Source: an uncultured Roseovarius sp.
Lineage (GTDB): Bacteria; Pseudomonadota; Alphaproteobacteria; Rhodobacterales; Rhodobacteraceae
Direction of reading: 5' to 3'
NCBI GenBank assembly: GCA_934501475.1
Contig: CAKSUL010000023.1
Span: 1 to 29,517, forward strand
DNA: 29,517 nt
Part shown: piece after piece, positions 17,874-25,917 of the stretch
How positions within the stretch are numbered: position 1 is the stretch's first letter
Layout: each line of letters begins with the position of its first letter
Notes under the pieces: generated by a model
Told to the model about the DNA's origin: nothing
What the model saw: only the letters and a program-made list of their open reading frames with translations
The model's database searches: none
Program-made: the position numbers and the translations under genes

Positions 17874-18317
17874 TCAGGTGTCGCTGTCGATCCAGATCGT
17901 CACCGGGCCGTCATTGGTCAGACTGACCTGCATGCTGGCGCCGAATTGGCCGGTCTCGACCGGGACACCCTCGCCGGCAAGGCACCGGGCGAAATGCTGA
18001 TAGAGCGCGCGGCCGGTTTCGGGGGCGGCGGCGCTTGAAAATCCGGGGCGGTTGCCGCTTCTCGTGTCCGCGGCCAGCGTGAACTGGCTGACCACCAGCG
18101 CGCTGCCGCCGATATCGCGCACGGACAGGTTCATCTTGTCGGCGTCATCGGTGAAGATCCGCAGCTTTGCGATCTTGGCCGCCATGCGCGCGGCGTCGGC
18201 GTCGCTGTCGCCCTGCATGGCGCAAATCAGGATCAACAGGCCCGGACCGGTCTGACCGACAATCGCGCCATCGACTAAAACCGCGGCTTGGGTGACACGT
18301 TGGAGAAGGGCGCGCAT
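17874..18317 (-). CDS. dtd: D-aminoacyl-tRNA deacylase
   Basis: This 147-residue DTD frees tRNA from wrongly attached D-amino acids or glycine. The start [17 protein letters not shown] is the classic N-terminus. The [21 protein letters not shown] block (from about residue 77) and the Gly-cisPro motif in [10 protein letters not shown] (135-144) form the active site. The length is normal. It lies 39 bp after the EamA-family gene on the same strand with a CAGGAG site before the ATG, so the two may be cotranscribed. A 198-bp gap with no recognisable gene separates it from argE. Confidence 0.96.
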   Translation of the reverse strand: MRALLQRVTQAAVLVDGAIVGQTGPGLLILICAMQGDSDADAARMAAKIAKLRIFTDDADKMNLSVRDIGGSALVVSQFTLAADTRSGNRPGFSSAAAPETGRALYQHFARCLAGEGVPVETGQFGASMQVSLTNDGPVTIWIDSDT

Positions 18318-18356
18318 GGGCTGGCTCCTGTCTGTGGTGGCGGTGTTGACGTCTTT

Positions 18357-19268
18357 TCAGGCGGGTCGGCGGCGTTTGCCAAAGATGCGCCCGTCGGTGA
18401 TCAGGATGCCGATCCCGATCAGCGCGAATCCGGCAATGGCGGCCAAACTCAGCCGTTCATCCAGAAAGATCGCGCCGAGGGCAATCGCAAAGGGCGGGAT
18501 CAGCAGCGTGACCAGCATCAGATTGGCCGCCCCCGCCCGCACGAGTATCGCGAAATAGAGCAGATAGGCCAGCGAGGTGCAGATCACCGACAGCGACAGC
18601 AGCGCCGCCCAGACGCCGCCCGACAGCGCCAGATCGGGTGGCCCGTCTTGGATCAGCACGACCGGAATCATCAGCAAGGTGCTTCCGGCCACCATCCCGA
18701 GGGCGTTCATCTGCGGGGCAATTCCCTTCAGCGTCAGCTTGGCCCAGACGCTGGCGATCGCATAAAACAGCGCCGCGCACAGGATCGCCAGTTGCGCCAG
18801 ATCGCGCAGGTCCAGATCATGCAGCGCCGAGGGGCCGATCACCGCCGCCACACCCGCCAGCCCGAACAGCGCACCGATGATCTTGGGGCGGGTCAGGGCC
18901 TCATCGGAAAACACCAGACCCGCTATCACCGCGCCAAACACCGCCGTGGTGCCGTTCAGGATCGCCGCAAGCCCGCTGCCGATATAGGTCTGCCCCCAGA
19001 AGATCAGCGAAAACGGGATCGCGTTGTTTAGCCCACCCATCACCAGGTAAGCCCCCCAGATGCGCGGATCACGCGGCAGTCTGATCCCCAGATACCACAC
19101 CACCCCCACCAGCACCGGCAGCGCCCAGAAGGTGCGATGCAGCGTGATGGTCAGCGGCGGCACTTCGTCCAGCGCGATTTTCGCCAAAAAGAACGAGCCC
19201 CCCCAGATCGCCGCAAGGCAGAGGAGCATGAGGGTGGAAAGCGGGGTGAGTCGGGTGCTGTGTTTCAT
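18357..19268 (-). CDS. EamA/DMT-superfamily transporter
   Basis: This 303-residue inner-membrane protein has ten predicted helices in two EamA repeats. Typical features are LCLAAIWGGSFFLAKIAL in helix 1, RTFWALPVL in helix 2, NGTTAVFGAVIAGLVFSDE at the end of the first repeat, and LLIPPFAIALGAIFLDERL in the second. Drug/metabolite transporters of this kind export amino acids or related metabolites; the substrate cannot be told from sequence. The start MKHSTRLTPLS was chosen over an upstream ATG because the extra 34 residues are Arg/Pro/Ser-rich and non-homologous. It probably forms a unit with dtd. Confidence 0.88.
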   Translation of the reverse strand: MKHSTRLTPLSTLMLLCLAAIWGGSFFLAKIALDEVPPLTITLHRTFWALPVLVGVVWYLGIRLPRDPRIWGAYLVMGGLNNAIPFSLIFWGQTYIGSGLAAILNGTTAVFGAVIAGLVFSDEALTRPKIIGALFGLAGVAAVIGPSALHDLDLRDLAQLAILCAALFYAIASVWAKLTLKGIAPQMNALGMVAGSTLLMIPVVLIQDGPPDLALSGGVWAALLSLSVICTSLAYLLYFAILVRAGAANLMLVTLLIPPFAIALGAIFLDERLSLAAIAGFALIGIGILITDGRIFGKRRRPA

Positions 19269-19371
19269 GCGCTCTTGTCGCCCGGCTGGCGCGGGTTTGC
19301 GACCCGAATCCTGTGCTTTGGGGCGGGAGCGGGAAAAAAGGGACGCCGCCGCCCCGGAGTGGTCCGCCACG

Positions 19372-20493
19372 CTAGAGCGCGCCTTCGTTCACGGCCACGC
19401 CATAGCCGATCGCGGCGGCGATCAGTGCGCCGATCAGAAGGGCAAAGGCGATTTTCCACGCCGACCACGGGCGTTCGCCCTGCACCCGGCCGGTGCGCCC
19501 GTTGACCACGAAACGATAGGTCTTGCCCCGGTATTTATAGGCCGCCAGCCAGACCGGCAGCAGGATATGCTTGAACGTCACATCGCTGATTGTCGTGTCG
19601 ATGTCATGCACCCGCTGGCGGTCGCCGCCGATGTCGAATTTCACGTCGCGCAGGATGGTGGCGTCGATGCGGATGCGCGCCTGCGTGAAACCCTCCTGCA
19701 GGTCCACGCTGTAGCCCTCGGCGCGGAATCCGGCCAGATATTCGGGGCTGTAGGGTTCCAGCGCGCTGAGGTCCCACGGCTCGAGCCCGTCGGTATAGGC
19801 CTTGGGCAGGGACCGCGAGGCCAGCACCAGCACGTCATCGAACCAGCGCGCAACACGGCCCGACACGCTGTTCCAGCGCACCTTGGCCACCTTGACCTGC
19901 TGGCGCTTGCCATCGCGCATCACGGTCTGGGTCTCGTAATAGACGGTGCCGCGCTCGCCCTGATAGGTGGATTTGGTGTCGGCATCGAAGGTCCAGTAGG
20001 GCACATAGATGCCCTGCATCCGTCGCCCCTTGCGGGCATAGTCCTTGAGGCCGCCGGGCGCGAACCAGAGGCGGCCCAGCCAGTCGGTCATGGCGGCGCG
20101 CGCGCTGCGTTCGTCCAGCGCGAAGGGCAGCAGGGCGCGCGGTTTGATATGGCGATGGATGCCGGTATCGGTGACGATCGGGGTTGCGCAGAACGGGCAT
20201 TGCGCGGCGTGGGAGCCGGCGTCGAATTCGACCTCGGCGGCGCAGTTGGGGCATTTGAGGACGCGGGTTTCCTCGATCGCCTCGGGGGGCAGCTGGCGGG
20301 CGATGGCGCGCTCGTAATCCAGTTCCTTGATATGGGCGCGCTCAGCGGTCGGGGCGTGCGCGACATCCTGGGTGTTGCCGCAATGATCGCAGACCAGCCG
20401 CCCCTCCTGCGGTGCAAACCGCAGGGCGGCCCCGCATTGATCGCAGGGAAAACGGTGCTGGGCGGGGGGCGTATCGGTCGGGATGTCGGACAT
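19372..20493 (-). CDS. multi-zinc-ribbon, TFIIB-type membrane-anchored protein
   Basis: This 373-residue protein has four CxxC knuckles, C17/C20, C35/C38, C81/C84 and C99/C102, making two zinc ribbons of the TFIIB/primosomal type. A region about 110-340 follows, rich in aromatic and beta-strand sequence (YVPYWTFDADTKSTYQGERG; ILLPVWLAAYKYRGKTYRF). One C-terminal membrane helix (about 347-367) ends four to six residues from the terminus. This layout resembles proteins annotated 'primosomal protein N-prime-like' or TFIIB zinc ribbon that sit beside SPFH genes, such as YdjG in Bacillus. It follows the SPFH gene after 72 bp holding repeat copy B. The function is unknown; a membrane-linked scaffold is likelier than a DNA role. 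Confidence 0.8.
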   Translation of the reverse strand: MSDIPTDTPPAQHRFPCDQCGAALRFAPQEGRLVCDHCGNTQDVAHAPTAERAHIKELDYERAIARQLPPEAIEETRVLKCPNCAAEVEFDAGSHAAQCPFCATPIVTDTGIHRHIKPRALLPFALDERSARAAMTDWLGRLWFAPGGLKDYARKGRRMQGIYVPYWTFDADTKSTYQGERGTVYYETQTVMRDGKRQQVKVAKVRWNSVSGRVARWFDDVLVLASRSLPKAYTDGLEPWDLSALEPYSPEYLAGFRAEGYSVDLQEGFTQARIRIDATILRDVKFDIGGDRQRVHDIDTTISDVTFKHILLPVWLAAYKYRGKTYRFVVNGRTGRVQGERPWSAWKIAFALLIGALIAAAIGYGVAVNEGAL

Positions 20494-20504
20494 TGGGGCG
20501 GGCC

Positions 20505-20540
20505 GTCGGATTTTGAGTATTTCTGGAAAAATGAAAGGGG
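20505..20540 (+). repeat. intergenic repeat copy B
   Basis: This sequence, read on the plus strand, starts GTCGGA, continues through GAGTATTTCTGGAAAAATG and ends GAAAGGGG. It matches copy C (26460 down to 26427, minus strand) at 33 of the first 34 positions. It occupies most of the gap between the SPFH and zinc-ribbon genes, antisense to both. Confidence 0.75.
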
Positions 20541-20565
20541 AGGGCGCGCCCTTGGATGGCCCCGG

Positions 20566-21708
20566 TCACGCGGGCGGCGGCGGGGGCGGGGGCGGGGGCG
20601 GGGGCATGACCGTGAAGAGGCGTGCGAGATCGGGAATGTCCTCGGCGCGCATCCAGCCGTCCTGGCCGGCGGTCCACATCTGGCTGTCGCGTGTCAGCGA
20701 GCCATCGGCGACCATACGCCCCAGTGTGGCGCGCGAATAGGGGCCGTGGGTCTTGCCGTTTTCGGCGATGTGCCAGACATGTTCGACCGGCGGCGGCGGC
20801 GGGGGTGTTTGCGCGGCGGCGGTCGGGGCGGCGGAAGGGCGCGCGCCCCAGGGGCCGGATTGCGCCATCTGCTGGGCCATCGCCATGCCCATCCCCATGC
20901 CGAGCCCGGCGCCCATGCCGCCACCGCCTGCGGGGTTCTGGGCGGCTTCGGTCATCGCCTCGGCGGCGGCGTATTGGGTATAGGCCCCGAGATCGCCGGC
21001 GATGCCGACCGAGGTGCGTTTGTCCAGCGCCTTTTCGACGGCGGGGGGCAGCGAGATGTTTTCGATATAGAGTTCGGGGATGGTGAGGCCGTAATCGGTC
21101 ATGGTCTGGCTGATCGCGGCCGCCACCAGCTTGCCCAGATCGGCGGTGTTGGCGGCCATGTCCAGCACCGGGATGTTCGAACTGGCGATGACGCGGGAAA
21201 ATTCCTGCACGATGATGTTGCGGATCTGATAGCTGATCTCGTCCATGGTGAATTCACCATCGGTGCCGACGATTTCCAGCAGGAATCGGGCCGGGTCGCT
21301 GACGCGCACGCTATAGGTGCCGAAGGCGCGGATCCGTGTCGGCCCGAATTCGGGATCGCGCAGCATGATCGGGTTCTTGGTGCCCCATTTCAGATCGTTG
21401 AACCGGGTGGTGTTGACGAAGTAGATTTCGGATTTGAACGGTGACTTGAAGCCGTGATCCCAATGCTGGAGCGTGGTCATCACCGGCATGTTGTTGGTTT
21501 CCAGCATGTAGAGGCCGGGGGTGAACACATCCGCGAGTTGCCCTTCATGCACGAACACCGCCGCCTGGCCTTCGCGCACCGTCAGCTTGGCGCCGTATTT
21601 GATTTCGTGGCCTTCGCGCTGGAACCGCCAGACCATCGTATCACGGGTATCATCGACCCAGTGGATGACGTCGATGAATTCACCGGTCAGAAAATCGAAA
21701 ATGCCCAT
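20566..21708 (-). CDS. SPFH-domain protein with GYF_2 domain and polyproline tail
   Basis: This 380-residue protein matches the 'virion core protein'/YdjI branch of SPFH proteins. It opens with MGIFDFLTGEFIDVIHWVDD and has the SPFH core to about residue 235 (VREGQAAVFVHEGQLADVFT; FGTYSVRVSDPARFL). A Gly/Met/Ala-rich linker (255-300) follows, then a proline run, a GYF_2 domain at about 311-366 (WHIAENGKTHGPYSRATLG; MWTAGQDGWMRAEDI), and a terminal run of eleven prolines plus alanine. The start at 21708 has AAGGAG nine bases upstream. SPFH proteins assemble into membrane-associated oligomers; GYF domains bind proline-rich peptides, so self-association through the tail is possible. Confidence 0.9.
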   Translation of the reverse strand: MGIFDFLTGEFIDVIHWVDDTRDTMVWRFQREGHEIKYGAKLTVREGQAAVFVHEGQLADVFTPGLYMLETNNMPVMTTLQHWDHGFKSPFKSEIYFVNTTRFNDLKWGTKNPIMLRDPEFGPTRIRAFGTYSVRVSDPARFLLEIVGTDGEFTMDEISYQIRNIIVQEFSRVIASSNIPVLDMAANTADLGKLVAAAISQTMTDYGLTIPELYIENISLPPAVEKALDKRTSVGIAGDLGAYTQYAAAEAMTEAAQNPAGGGGMGAGLGMGMGMAMAQQMAQSGPWGARPSAAPTAAAQTPPPPPPVEHVWHIAENGKTHGPYSRATLGRMVADGSLTRDSQMWTAGQDGWMRAEDIPDLARLFTVMPPPPPPPPPPPA

Positions 21709-21727
21709 CTGTGTGGTCTCCTTGTGG

Positions 21728-22699
21728 TCAGCTGGATCCGCCGGCGCGCTGCGCAATCAGGCGGCGCAGGATCGGGCGGGCCTGATCGGCGCTCATGCCG
21801 GGGGTGAGTTCGGGGGAATAGAGCAGGCGCAGCAGCTCTTCGTCATGGGTGGTGAGCAGCGCGAATTCGTCGTCATCGTTGAAGATCGACGGGCGCGCCT
21901 GCGGGCTGTCATTGGCAAGGCCCAGGCCCTGCGCCAGTTCTTCGTGCACGCAGGAGCGGCGCAGAAGATCGGGGTGCTCGGCGCGGATCAGCGCGATGGC
22001 GCGGCGATAGGCGTTGTCGTTGCCGGTGTCCGAGAACGCCACCACGAGGCAATGGATCGAGCGCGGCAGCGCGTTGAACAGCGACAGCGCCGAGGGGCTG
22101 ATATTGGGCACGAGGGTGCGGATGCGCGCGACCGCCTGATCGCGGTCATCCTCGCCCATGATGAGCACGTGGAAATTGGCATCGCCCGAGTCCATCGAAA
22201 TCGGATGGCCGGTGATCCGGCCCAGCCGCGCGGCATAGAGGCTGACGATCCGCTGATCGAGATTGCGCTGCGCCTCGGGCACCGTGGCGCCGAATTCGAC
22301 CGTCATGCGCACCGGCACCACCCATTTGCGCAGTCCCCCCGCGCGCCCGTCCGAGCGGGTCAGCCCGCGATCGCGCGCATATTCGTCATAAAACGCGATC
22401 CGCTCGAAATTGCGCAGGATGTCGGTATCCGTATAGGGCGTGTCGCGCCCGCCGCCATCGGTGCGCAGCAGGCCCTGCATCAGCAGCCGGGTCTGCACAT
22501 TGGCGTAATGATTGGCCAGCGCGCGGCTGCGCAGCGAGGCGGGGGTATCGGGATCGGGGAGCGGCGCCGGCGGTCTGAGCCCGGCGGGGCGTGCCTGTGG
22601 CGTGACCGTCGGGGCAGGGGGCGCGGCAAGGCAGGCGCTGAGCGCGAGCAGGCCCAGGGAGCCCAGCACTGCGTTGAATATGCCGCGTCGTTGCGTCAT
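21728..22699 (-). CDS. DUF2927 lipoprotein
   Basis: This 323-residue exported protein has a signal peptide ending in the lipobox LSAC (lipidated Cys23), a Pro/Ala-rich spacer (24-55), and a DUF2927-type domain. The conserved part includes LRKWVVPVRMTVEFGATV (about 123-140) and SCVHEELAQGLGLANDS (249-265). That last motif resembles a zincin helix but has Ala where the second histidine of HExxH would be, so protease activity is not established. It should sit on the periplasmic face of a membrane. The gap to telA is 9 bp and to the SPFH gene 19 bp, implying one transcript. Confidence 0.87.
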   Translation of the reverse strand: MTQRRGIFNAVLGSLGLLALSACLAAPPAPTVTPQARPAGLRPPAPLPDPDTPASLRSRALANHYANVQTRLLMQGLLRTDGGGRDTPYTDTDILRNFERIAFYDEYARDRGLTRSDGRAGGLRKWVVPVRMTVEFGATVPEAQRNLDQRIVSLYAARLGRITGHPISMDSGDANFHVLIMGEDDRDQAVARIRTLVPNISPSALSLFNALPRSIHCLVVAFSDTGNDNAYRRAIALIRAEHPDLLRRSCVHEELAQGLGLANDSPQARPSIFNDDDEFALLTTHDEELLRLLYSPELTPGMSADQARPILRRLIAQRAGGSS

Positions 22700-22708
22700 G
22701 GCGTGATC

Positions 22709-23905
22709 TCAGGCTCCGGTTGACGTCGCGACAGTGTCGCCGGTGCCGTCCTTGCGCGCCTTGGCCGAGGCCAGCGTGTCGCGCAGTTCGGCCTCCATCT
22801 TTTTCAGATCTTCCTCGGCGGCGGCGCGGCGGGCCTTGCCCTCATCGGCGATCTTGAGCGAATCCTGAATGGTGCCGATCAGATCGGCATTGGCCTTCTT
22901 GACTGCTTCGATGTCAAAGACGCCGCGTTCCATTTCCTCGCGGATCATCTTGTTGGACTGGCGCAGGTTCTGCGCATTCGCGGTCAGCAACTCATTGGTC
23001 AGGTCATTGGCGTCGCGCACCGCTGCCGCCGCCTGCGCCGAGCGCTGGATCGTGACCGCCTGCGCCAGCTGGGTTTCCCAGAGCGGCACGGTGTTGACCA
23101 GCGTCGAGTTGATCTTGGTCACCAGCGATTTGTCGTTTTCCTGCACCAGACGGATCGAGGGCAGCGATTGCATCGTCACCTGACGCGTCAGTTTCAGATC
23201 ATGCACCCGGCGTTCCAGATCGTCGCGCGCGGCGCGCAGATCGCGCAGTTCCTGCGCCTTCATCACCTGATCGGCCTCGGCGGCCTTGGTCACTTCGGCC
23301 TCTTTGGCGGGGATGTCATCGGTATCCAGCACGCGCAGCTTTTCCTCACCGGCCGAGATGTAAAGCGCCAGTTCGTCATAGAAATCCAGCGTCTTTTCAT
23401 AGAGCAGGTCCAGCGATTTGATGTCCTTGAGCAAGGTATGCTCATGGCCCAGCAGATCGTCGGTGATCTTGTCGATCTGGCCCTGCACCTCCTCGAAGCG
23501 GGCGGTGAATTTAGCAAAGGGGGCGGCGCGGCCCATCAGGCGCTCCCACCAGCTGCGCTGGCGGCGCACGTCGAGTTCGGACACCGAAAAGCCCCGGATG
23601 GTCGAGACGATGCCGCGCAGCGAATCCCCGGCAGGGCCGACATCCTTGTTGCGCACGCCCTGAAGCATGGATTGCGAGATGACCTGCAATTCCGCCTGCG
23701 CCCCCGACCCAAAAGACACGATGGATTGCGTGTCGCTCATGTCGATCTCATCCATGCGCCGCCGGATCGCGTCGCCCAGCGGTTTGTTGGCCTCGGCCAG
23801 CGTGATGATGACATTGGCCTCGGTGGGTTCGGGCAGGATCGCGGCGCTGACTTCCTCGACCTGGGCCAGCGTGGCCTCGGCCTTTTGGCGGGTGGTGTCT
23901 GACAT
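22709..23905 (-). CDS. telA: TelA-like toxic anion resistance protein
   Basis: This 398-residue, largely helical protein has the TelA layout: an N-terminal ITLAEANKPLGDAIRRRMDE region, VSFGSGAQAELQVISQSMLQ, then LMGRAAPFAKFTARFEEVQG and a long coiled-coil half with VTMQSLPSIRLVQENDKSLV and NTVPLWETQLAQAV. TelA was named for tellurite resistance, and the family also affects sensitivity to cell-envelope antimicrobials and bacteriocins; the mechanism is unclear. The start MSDTTRQKAE has a GAGAGGAAAG site; five upstream in-frame codons were rejected. It follows the XpaC-like gene after 11 bp. Confidence 0.93.
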   Translation of the reverse strand: MSDTTRQKAEATLAQVEEVSAAILPEPTEANVIITLAEANKPLGDAIRRRMDEIDMSDTQSIVSFGSGAQAELQVISQSMLQGVRNKDVGPAGDSLRGIVSTIRGFSVSELDVRRQRSWWERLMGRAAPFAKFTARFEEVQGQIDKITDDLLGHEHTLLKDIKSLDLLYEKTLDFYDELALYISAGEEKLRVLDTDDIPAKEAEVTKAAEADQVMKAQELRDLRAARDDLERRVHDLKLTRQVTMQSLPSIRLVQENDKSLVTKINSTLVNTVPLWETQLAQAVTIQRSAQAAAAVRDANDLTNELLTANAQNLRQSNKMIREEMERGVFDIEAVKKANADLIGTIQDSLKIADEGKARRAAAEEDLKKMEAELRDTLASAKARKDGTGDTVATSTGA

Positions 23906-23916
23906 AAGCTTTCCTC

Positions 23917-24813
23917 TCAACTCGTGTGATTGGTGTTCAGGGTGACGCCCTCGCGGCGCAGGCGGTCGCGCAGAACGTCGATTTCAATCTCCAGATCGGT
24001 ATGGCTGTCTTGCAATAATGTTCGGGTCTTGGCGGTGAAATTCTCTTCCAGGTCGCTGAGCAGCATCATGTAGTCGCGCCGCGCGTCGGTGTCGCGGCTG
24101 CGTCCGTAGATATCGGCGAATTTGATCGTCGCATCGCGCGCCCCCATCAGATAGACGCCGATGAACTTGCGCGCCGATGTCAGGTCACGCGGATCGTTCT
24201 CGATGGTGCGCAGCATGTCGCGCACGGTGGCCTGAAACTGCGCCAGCCGTGCCTCGGCCTGCCGGTCCCCGGCGCGCCGGATCGCATCGGACATGGCGCC
24301 CAGATGGGCCTCGGCCTGTTCGACGGCGCGCGCCACGCGGTCGCTCTGGAACATGTCGACCCCCTCCATCCCTTTGTCGCGCAGCGGATCGGGACCAAAG
24401 GCAAGGCCGTGCAGCACCGCGCCGACCGCCAGGTAGATCAGCGGCGCGAACAGGCCCCCCCCGGCCGCGAACCCGGCCAGACCCAGGCCCAGCCCGGTCA
24501 GCACCGATCCGGCGATCTTGCGCGGAAAACCCGGGCGGCGCGCGATCTTGCGCGCGTCATAGGCCTCTTGCGCCAGGATACCCTCGCGTGTCAGCCACGC
24601 CGCCAGCAACAACAGCCCCAACGCCCCGAGATTCAGCGCCAGACCGGTGGGCCCGCTGCTGAACGCCGCCCAGATCAGCGGCAGAGGGGCGATGAACAGC
24701 AGATTGACCCGCCCGCCGGCGCGCGTGCGCGTGGCGCCGCGAAACGTGCCGGTATGGGCCTTTGCGGGGGGATCGCCCTCGGGGCTGAACTTGCCGCCAT
24801 AGCGCTGCGCCAT
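23917..24813 (-). CDS. XpaC-like membrane protein (5-bromo-4-chloroindolyl phosphate hydrolysis family)
   Basis: This 298-residue protein has a short basic N-terminus, two pairs of membrane helices (about 36-74 and 98-138), and a C-terminal helical cytoplasmic domain containing SDAIRRAGDRQAEARLAQFQ and a DLEENFTAKTRTLLQDSHTD segment. This matches the XpaC family, which is usually encoded next to TelA. The family name comes from a colour test; no enzyme activity is certain. The start at 24813 overlaps the stop of the microprotein gene by one base (TGATG), so its translation is probably coupled to it. An apparent longer frame upstream carries no homology. Confidence 0.88.
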   Translation of the reverse strand: MAQRYGGKFSPEGDPPAKAHTGTFRGATRTRAGGRVNLLFIAPLPLIWAAFSSGPTGLALNLGALGLLLLAAWLTREGILAQEAYDARKIARRPGFPRKIAGSVLTGLGLGLAGFAAGGGLFAPLIYLAVGAVLHGLAFGPDPLRDKGMEGVDMFQSDRVARAVEQAEAHLGAMSDAIRRAGDRQAEARLAQFQATVRDMLRTIENDPRDLTSARKFIGVYLMGARDATIKFADIYGRSRDTDARRDYMMLLSDLEENFTAKTRTLLQDSHTDLEIEIDVLRDRLRREGVTLNTNHTS

Positions 24814-24896
24814 CAGACGCCACCCGCAAGGCTGACGAAAAGGATCAAAAGCACCAGCAGGAAAAACGCCAGTTTCTGAAGGCCGGTTTCTGTCAT
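24813..24896 (-). CDS. 27-residue membrane microprotein
   Basis: A 28-codon frame (with stop) starts MTETGLQKLAFFLLVLLILF and ends VSLAGGV. It is one membrane helix with a polar N-terminal tip. The ribosome site GGGGGAGGG is among the best in the window, five to six bases before the ATG, and the stop overlaps the XpaC start (TGATG). Both features argue for real translation, either as a functional microprotein or a coupling leader. It is too short for ordinary ORF calling. I do not know a named family for it. Confidence 0.75.
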   Translation of the reverse strand: MTETGLQKLAFFLLVLLILFVSLAGGV

Positions 24897-25025
24897 GTGC
24901 CCTCCCCCGAGCGCGATTATTGTTACCTTCCATATCTAGGCGATGCGCCCGATCCTTGCTAGGGGGAAGTTTCCGCGCCGACGCGCAGATGCGCCGCGGC
25001 AGGGGCATCAGGGGCGTCTGGGACG
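24897..25025 (-). promoter_or_regulatory. likely promoter region of the XpaC-TelA-SPFH operon
   Basis: This 129-bp gap is the only sizeable space upstream of the operon. It has locally AT-rich DNA on the minus strand (TAGATATGGAAGGTAACAAT around 24935-24917) that could serve as a -10 region, and a GGAAAC at about 24977-24972. No clean -35/-10 pair stands out. Confidence 0.35.
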
Positions 25026-25853
25026 TCAGGGGCTGCGCCGGGACCGCTTTGGCATCGCGCGCTTGCCGCCGCCGGGCTTTTTCGAGGTCGGGGCGGGGGC
25101 GGGCGGCGCCTCCATGCCCAGCTGGTCGCGCAGAACGCGGGCGCGGACTTCCTCGACCTCGCCGGGCTTGAGCTGGCCCAGCTGGAATGGGCCGTAAGAG
25201 ACACGGATCAGACGGTTCACGGTCAGCCCGACCGCCTCCATCGCGCGGCGCACCTCGCGGTTGCGCCCTTCGCGGATCGCCACCGTGACCCAGGCATTGG
25301 CCCCGGTCTGACGGTCCAGCGTGACCGTCATCGGCTGAAAGCGCTCTCCCTCAAGGTTCAGACCGGCGCGCAGCGGTGCAAAGGTGTCATCCGTAGGTCG
25401 CCCGTTGATGCGGACCCGGTATTTGCGCATCCATCCGGTCGAGGGCAGTTCCATCTTGCGCTTGATGCCGCCATCATTGGTCAGCAGCAACAACCCCTCT
25501 GAATTGAGATCCAGCCGCCCCACGCTCATCACCCGTGGCAGACCTTCGGGCAAGGCATCGAAAATCGTCTCGCGGCCCTTTTCGTCGCTCGTGGTGGTCA
25601 CCAGCCCCTTGGGCTTGTGATAGAGCCAGAGGCGCGGCGGCTCGGGCGCGCCCAATGGCTTGCCATCGACGGTGATGCGGTCACCGGAGATGACGTTCAG
25701 GGCGGCGCGATCTATCTTGACGCCGTTCACGGTGACGCGGCCCAGCTCGATCATGCGCTCGGCCTCGCGGCGCGATGCGACGCCTGCACGCGCGATCACC
25801 TTGGCGATCCGCTCGCCTGCGGGTGAGGGGGGGGGATTGGGTGGTTTGCTCAT
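25026..25853 (-). CDS. rluB: 23S rRNA pseudouridine synthase (RluB-like)
   Basis: This 275-residue enzyme has an N-terminal S4 RNA-binding domain (about 14-60, ERIAKVIARAGVASRREAER) and an RsuA/RluB-type catalytic domain. The catalytic aspartate is Asp115 in VGRLDLNSEGLLLLTNDG; KPKGLVTTTSDEKGRETIFD and REGRNREVRRAMEAVGL are further family blocks. It would make pseudouridine at position 2605 of 23S rRNA. The C-terminus is a basic, Pro/Lys-rich tail. The start MSKPPNPPPS was preferred to an upstream ATG. It is divergent from tadA, 64 bp apart. Confidence 0.92.
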   Translation of the reverse strand: MSKPPNPPPSPAGERIAKVIARAGVASRREAERMIELGRVTVNGVKIDRAALNVISGDRITVDGKPLGAPEPPRLWLYHKPKGLVTTTSDEKGRETIFDALPEGLPRVMSVGRLDLNSEGLLLLTNDGGIKRKMELPSTGWMRKYRVRINGRPTDDTFAPLRAGLNLEGERFQPMTVTLDRQTGANAWVTVAIREGRNREVRRAMEAVGLTVNRLIRVSYGPFQLGQLKPGEVEEVRARVLRDQLGMEAPPAPAPTSKKPGGGKRAMPKRSRRSP

Positions 25854-25917
25854 AGGGCCGGGATTACCCCATTCACGCCCCTTGCGAAAGCGCCTTTGAC
25901 GCGGCATTCAGCATGAC

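Noticed and set aside
19333..19366. T-run after the zinc-ribbon gene as a terminator
   Set aside because: Six T's are present on the minus strand, but the upstream sequence gives only a 4-bp stem, so the case is weak.
20573..20607. GGCGGG/GGGGGC simple repeat as a G-quadruplex or phase-variable tract
   Set aside because: It codes the polyproline tail of the SPFH protein; length variation is possible but not shown by one sequence.
19060..21444. 794-codon plus-strand frame across the SPFH, zinc-ribbon and EamA genes
   Set aside because: It runs antisense through three well-supported genes and has no domain; a shadow of high GC.
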